Positions 13,105 to 15,198 of a stretch of 15,198 bases of DNA are shown here, piece after piece. The position numbers and the translations under genes are program-made. Under the pieces are notes generated by a model. That model saw nothing but the letters and a program-made list of their open reading frames with translations. It was not told the origin of the DNA and did no database searches. The stretch is from Gemmatimonadota bacterium (lineage in GTDB: Bacteria > Gemmatimonadota > Gemmatimonadetes > Gemmatimonadales > GWC2-71-9). Positions within the stretch are counted from its first letter, which is position 1; each line of letters opens with the position of its first letter. The stretch covers positions 1-15,198 of the forward strand of contig QHUD01000038.1 of NCBI GenBank assembly GCA_003221085.1, written 5' to 3'.

Positions 13105-14310
13105 TCACGGCGCGTCTTCGGGCGTTCGCACCGCCACGAAGCTCCGGTAGAGCAACAGGTCGTATGCGACTTTCAGCCCGCCGGCGATGAAGAAGGGCAC
13201 GCTCATCAACGCCGGGCGAGCATAGAGGAACCCCGCAAACACAGGAGCGAGGGCAGCGCCGATCGTTCGTGCTACGCCGGTGATGCCACCAGCCGCGGAG
13301 CGCTCCTCGGGACCGACGACGGCCATGATGTACGACTGCCTGGTCGGTACGTCCATTTGACTGATACTGAAGCGCGCCAGCAGGACCAGGGTGGCAAGCG
13401 GCAGGCTCGGCATCAGCGGCACGAGAATGAGCAAGATGTTCGACGGGAGGTGTGTGAACACCATCGTCCTGACGAGACCGACCCACGCGGCAAGTCGGGA
13501 CGCCACGAGCGCCGAGATCCCGGCCAGCACATTCGCCCAAAAGAAGATCGCGCCGAGGGTTGCGGGGTTCACGCCGAAACGGAGATAAAACCAATAGGCG
13601 GCGAAGCTCTGCACCACGAAGCCGCCCCCGAAAGAGTCGAGCGCGAAGAGGGCCGATAGTTTGAGAACCACGTCGCGCGAGCGACCGATGCCGAAGGACC
13701 CCGCTCCGGACACGCTGACCTCAGCGGCGGGCGAAACCCGGGTGAACAGGAGCGCCAATACCACCCCAAGCAGCGCATACAGGACGACTACCACACGGTA
13801 GCTCTCAACGGCCGGCACCGCCCACTGCTGCAGGACATGCGACAGCGCCCCTCCACTGAGTGCACCGGCAGCCGTCGCAAACGAGCCGGCCAGCGTGTAC
13901 CAGGCGAATACCGACGTCCGCGTCTGCGAGGGAACGACGTGCGCCAGGGCGGCTTGCTCGATCGAGAGAAATGGCCCCACCTCATTGCCACTGGGGCTGA
14001 TGACGCCGATCGTCCCGGCGACGACCAGGAACACGAAGTTGCGGGTGGAGGCGAAGGCCAGGCCGGCGGCAGCCATGAGCAGGGCACCAATGATCAGCAT
14101 CCGCCGCCGCCCGATCCGATCGGCTCGCGTCGTGAGGTAGAGGGAGACCACCGTGTCCCCCACCAGGGTGAGCGTGAGCAATAGGCCGGTTTGGGACGTG
14201 CTCAGCCCGAGGCTGGTCAAATAGAACACCAGGACCACGGACAACGCGCCGTAGGCGAAGAGGCGAGTGGACCGCGTCAAGAAGAGCAGCCACCCGTCGC
14301 GCGTCAGCAC
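13105..14310 (-). CDS. MFS transporter, probable drug or metabolite exporter
   Basis: A 401-residue inner-membrane protein with about 12 hydrophobic segments in two halves. TM1 is about 15-32 (FAYGALSVVLVFYLTSLGLS). The loop 2-3 signature is degenerate but recognisable: LVGDTVVSLYLTTRADRIGR RR, i.e. the G-x3-D-RxGRR pattern at about 51-69. Later segments include VFLVVAGTIGVISPSGNEVG and, in the second half, FSISQMDVPTRQSYIMAVVG and GITGVARTIGAALAPVFAGF. The last is typical of exporter-type MFS proteins. Substrate cannot be read. The GTG start at 14310 is the only start codon in the open frame before a TGA at about 14388, and no good ribosome site precedes it. The gene converges on LysR paralogue 2 and lies 75 bases downstream of the HTH gene in the same direction, so it may share that gene's transcript. 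Regulation by the neighbouring LysR or MEDS protein is possible but unproven. Confidence 0.93.
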   Translation of the reverse strand: MLTRDGWLLFLTRSTRLFAYGALSVVLVFYLTSLGLSTSQTGLLLTLTLVGDTVVSLYLTTRADRIGRRRMLIIGALLMAAAGLAFASTRNFVFLVVAGTIGVISPSGNEVGPFLSIEQAALAHVVPSQTRTSVFAWYTLAGSFATAAGALSGGALSHVLQQWAVPAVESYRVVVVLYALLGVVLALLFTRVSPAAEVSVSGAGSFGIGRSRDVVLKLSALFALDSFGGGFVVQSFAAYWFYLRFGVNPATLGAIFFWANVLAGISALVASRLAAWVGLVRTMVFTHLPSNILLILVPLMPSLPLATLVLLARFSISQMDVPTRQSYIMAVVGPEERSAAGGITGVARTIGAALAPVFAGFLYARPALMSVPFFIAGGLKVAYDLLLYRSFVAVRTPEDAP

Positions 14311-14385
14311 TCGAAGTCGCGAACCTGTTGAATAACCGAGCTGAAGCGGGTGATGGGATCGTGTTTCGATGGTGACACTTGGGGA

Positions 14386-14940
14386 TCAGCGCTCCTGGTC
14401 CTGCTCCTCCGTCGACCGAACGGGTAAGCCGATCTCGCCCGCCCACCCGTCCGTCAGCTCGAACGTCTCGCCCATGTCGAACTGGAGCACCCGGAGCCGC
14501 CGGGCCAGATCCTTTAAGGCCCAGATGACCGTGTGCTGCACCTCCGCCGAGGACCACTGCCCGAACTCGTTGTGACTTAGATCAGCTTGCAAGGCTCGGG
14601 CGATACGCGCGGCGAATTGGCCATGGGGCTCCTGGGACGCGGTCTCGGCTGTCGGCTCTGTCGCTCGGACGTCTTTCGCTCCTTTTTGGGGCCCCGCCCC
14701 TTCGCCCCAGAGCACCCACTCGAGCGTCACCCCGACGAGGCCCCGTTCGCGCGCCCTGCTCACGATCAACCGCGCTATATCTGCCGGAAACTTCTTGCGT
14801 TGCGGCCACTTCTTGATCGCGGCTTCCGTCACCGACGGACCGATTTCGGCCGCGAACTGGCGGTAGGTCAAGGCGATTCCCGCCCAGGGGCTGAAGCCGT
14901 CCAACAGGCGAGCCAACCGTTCCGATACGGGGCCCTGCAT
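14386..14940 (-). CDS. Putative HTH DNA-binding regulator (XRE/CI-like), function unknown
   Basis: A 184-residue protein. The N-terminal part (1-80) begins MQGPVSERLARLLDGFSPWA and continues TYRQFAAEIGPSVTEAAIKK WPQRKKFPADIARLI. This reads as helix-turn-helix with a basic recognition region, followed by VTLEWVLWGEGAGP, which resembles the LEWLLTGEGP block after the HTH of many XRE/CI-like repressors. A low-complexity linker (about 82-110) leads to a C-terminal helical part (QFAARIARALQADLSHNEFG, LKDLARRLRVLQFDMGETF) with no recognised domain. The ATG at 14940 is chosen because the frame upstream (to 15045) looks non-coding and contains a palindrome. CATAAA (14953-14948) sits exactly 7 bases before the ATG and no ribosome site is visible, suggesting a leaderless message. 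A TTGnCAnnTGnCAA dyad upstream suggests autoregulation. The HTH call rests on pattern only. Confidence 0.75.
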   Translation of the reverse strand: MQGPVSERLARLLDGFSPWAGIALTYRQFAAEIGPSVTEAAIKKWPQRKKFPADIARLIVSRARERGLVGVTLEWVLWGEGAGPQKGAKDVRATEPTAETASQEPHGQFAARIARALQADLSHNEFGQWSSAEVQHTVIWALKDLARRLRVLQFDMGETFELTDGWAGEIGLPVRSTEEQDQER

Positions 14941-14956
14941 AGGGCCGTTTATGGAC

Positions 14957-14970
14957 TTGACAGATGACAA
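14957..14970. promoter_or_regulatory. Palindromic operator upstream of the HTH regulator
   Basis: TTGACAGATGACAA pairs as TTG-n-CA-nn-TG-n-CAA, 10 of 14 positions symmetric. It lies 17 bases upstream of the HTH gene start, close to its putative -10, and its left half is also a consensus -35 (TTGACA) for the opposite strand. This is the layout of a repressor operator in a divergent switch. Binding by the adjacent HTH protein is inferred. Confidence 0.45.
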
Positions 14971-14984
14971 ATTGGTCCTAGTTT
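14957..14984 (+). promoter_or_regulatory. Candidate plus-strand promoter facing the right edge
   Basis: TTGACA (14957-14962), a 16-base spacer and TAGTTT (14979-14984, TANNNT type) form a reasonable promoter. Transcription would start near 14992, practically at the ATG of the small ORF (14994). The -35 lies inside the operator palindrome, so the HTH protein could repress it. Confidence 0.35.
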
Positions 14985-14993
14985 GGTGACGTA

Positions 14994-15098
14994 ATGGGCG
15001 CCATATTAGCGTCGGTAGCGAACCCCAATGAGGACAAGCTGTCACGCTTGAAGGCTGCCGTCAAGAGGGACAACCACCCACGTGTGCGCGCCCGGTAA
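14994..15098 (+). CDS. Small ORF of 34 codons, function unknown
   Basis: ATG to TAA gives MGAILASVANPNEDKLSRLK followed by AAVKRDNHPRVRAR, a short basic, helix-forming peptide. It has no good Shine-Dalgarno sequence but begins about 10 bases after a candidate -10, as expected for a leaderless message. Its stop TAA overlaps TAAGGAG, a strong ribosome site for an ATG at 15105. Such stop/ribosome-site overlap is typical of real operons, and the charged composition looks more like protein than chance. I do not recognise it. Chance occurrence cannot be excluded at this length. Confidence 0.35.
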   Translation: MGAILASVANPNEDKLSRLKAAVKRDNHPRVRAR

Positions 15099-15195
15099 GG
15101 AGCGATGACAGGTGCTCGGACTAGGAATGATCATCGGAGTGCGGAGTGCCCAGCAGATGACATGGGACCGTTCAGAGGCGTCTCAGGAGGACCAC

Positions 15196-15198
15196 ATG
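15196..15198 (+). CDS. Start of a gene running out of the window (start codon only)
   Basis: ATG preceded by AGGAGG (15185-15190) at a spacing of 5, the best Shine-Dalgarno in the window. The same frame is open back to an ATG at 15157 (MTWDRSEASQEDHM), an alternative start. A competing start is ATG 15105 in another frame, with AAGGAG 2 bases upstream; it is also open to the edge (MTGARTRNDHRSAECPADDM). Only sequence beyond the window can decide. The direction is divergent from the HTH regulator, so it may be that regulator's target. Confidence 0.5.

Noticed and set aside
12568..13659. Plus-strand frame of 363 codons crossing the LysR/MFS junction
   Set aside because: It overlaps two well-supported genes in other frames and its product is low-complexity, arginine- and serine-rich.
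14941..15045. Longer start (ATG 15045) for the HTH regulator
   Set aside because: The extra 35 residues do not resemble protein and would cover the operator palindrome and both candidate promoters.
15136..15149. Tandem GGAGTGC GGAGTGC repeat
   Set aside because: Two 7-base copies only; too small to call a repeat element.
1..15198. tRNA, rRNA, CRISPR array, insertion sequence or riboswitch
   Set aside because: Read for conserved tRNA/rRNA blocks, regularly spaced repeats, transposase motifs and long structured leaders; none was found, and intergenic gaps are mostly too short.

Overview
The window is GC-rich DNA, packed with genes, from a Gram-negative (diderm) bacterium: it holds a TonB-dependent outer-membrane receptor and a periplasmic YfiR-type protein. 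Several genes start with GTG, most genes are a few bases apart or overlap, and several starts lack a Shine-Dalgarno sequence. The gene mix (many two-component proteins, LysR pairs, a MEDS regulator, PPK2, VOC and SRPBCC proteins) fits a soil or sediment bacterium such as Gemmatimonadota, Acidobacteriota or Methylomirabilota. No marker gene is present, so this taxonomy is inference only.

Left part (1-4391, minus strand): a signalling operon. In transcription order it holds a TonB-dependent receptor with a CRP-like palindrome upstream, a YfiR-family periplasmic protein, a membrane histidine kinase with a CHASE8-like periplasmic loop and HAMP, and an Rcp1-type single-domain response regulator cut by the window edge. 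It resembles the YfiB/YfiN/YfiR system with the GGDEF output of YfiN replaced by a histidine kinase. The receptor gene is broken by a frameshift that coincides with an apparent loss of about 14-15 codons.

Next (4502-6977, minus strand): a soluble hybrid kinase (REC-GAF-HisKA-HATPase-REC) followed 7 bases later by a single-domain response regulator. This gives four receiver domains and two kinases in the first 7 kb.

Middle (7124-11409, plus strand): a TetR regulator whose stop codon abuts the GTG start of a LysR regulator. Then come a Gfo/Idh/MocA oxidoreductase, a class III-like polyphosphate kinase 2, an SRPBCC/AHA1 protein that has lost the middle of its fold, and a PhnB-like VOC protein.

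Right part (11421-14310): a DcmR-like MEDS regulator on the minus strand, divergent from a second LysR regulator that is a close paralogue of the first. Their shared AT-rich promoter contains a clear T-N11-A LysR box. A 12-helix MFS exporter converges on the LysR gene. The last piece (14386-15198) is an HTH regulator with a palindromic operator in a divergent promoter, facing a 34-codon small ORF and a gene start that runs out of the window.

There are no RNA genes, CRISPR arrays, insertion sequences or convincing intrinsic terminators. The points most worth checking are the YfiR/CHASE8-kinase/TonB operon, the two genes with internal deletions, the MEDS-LysR divergent switch, and the small-ORF cluster at the right edge.
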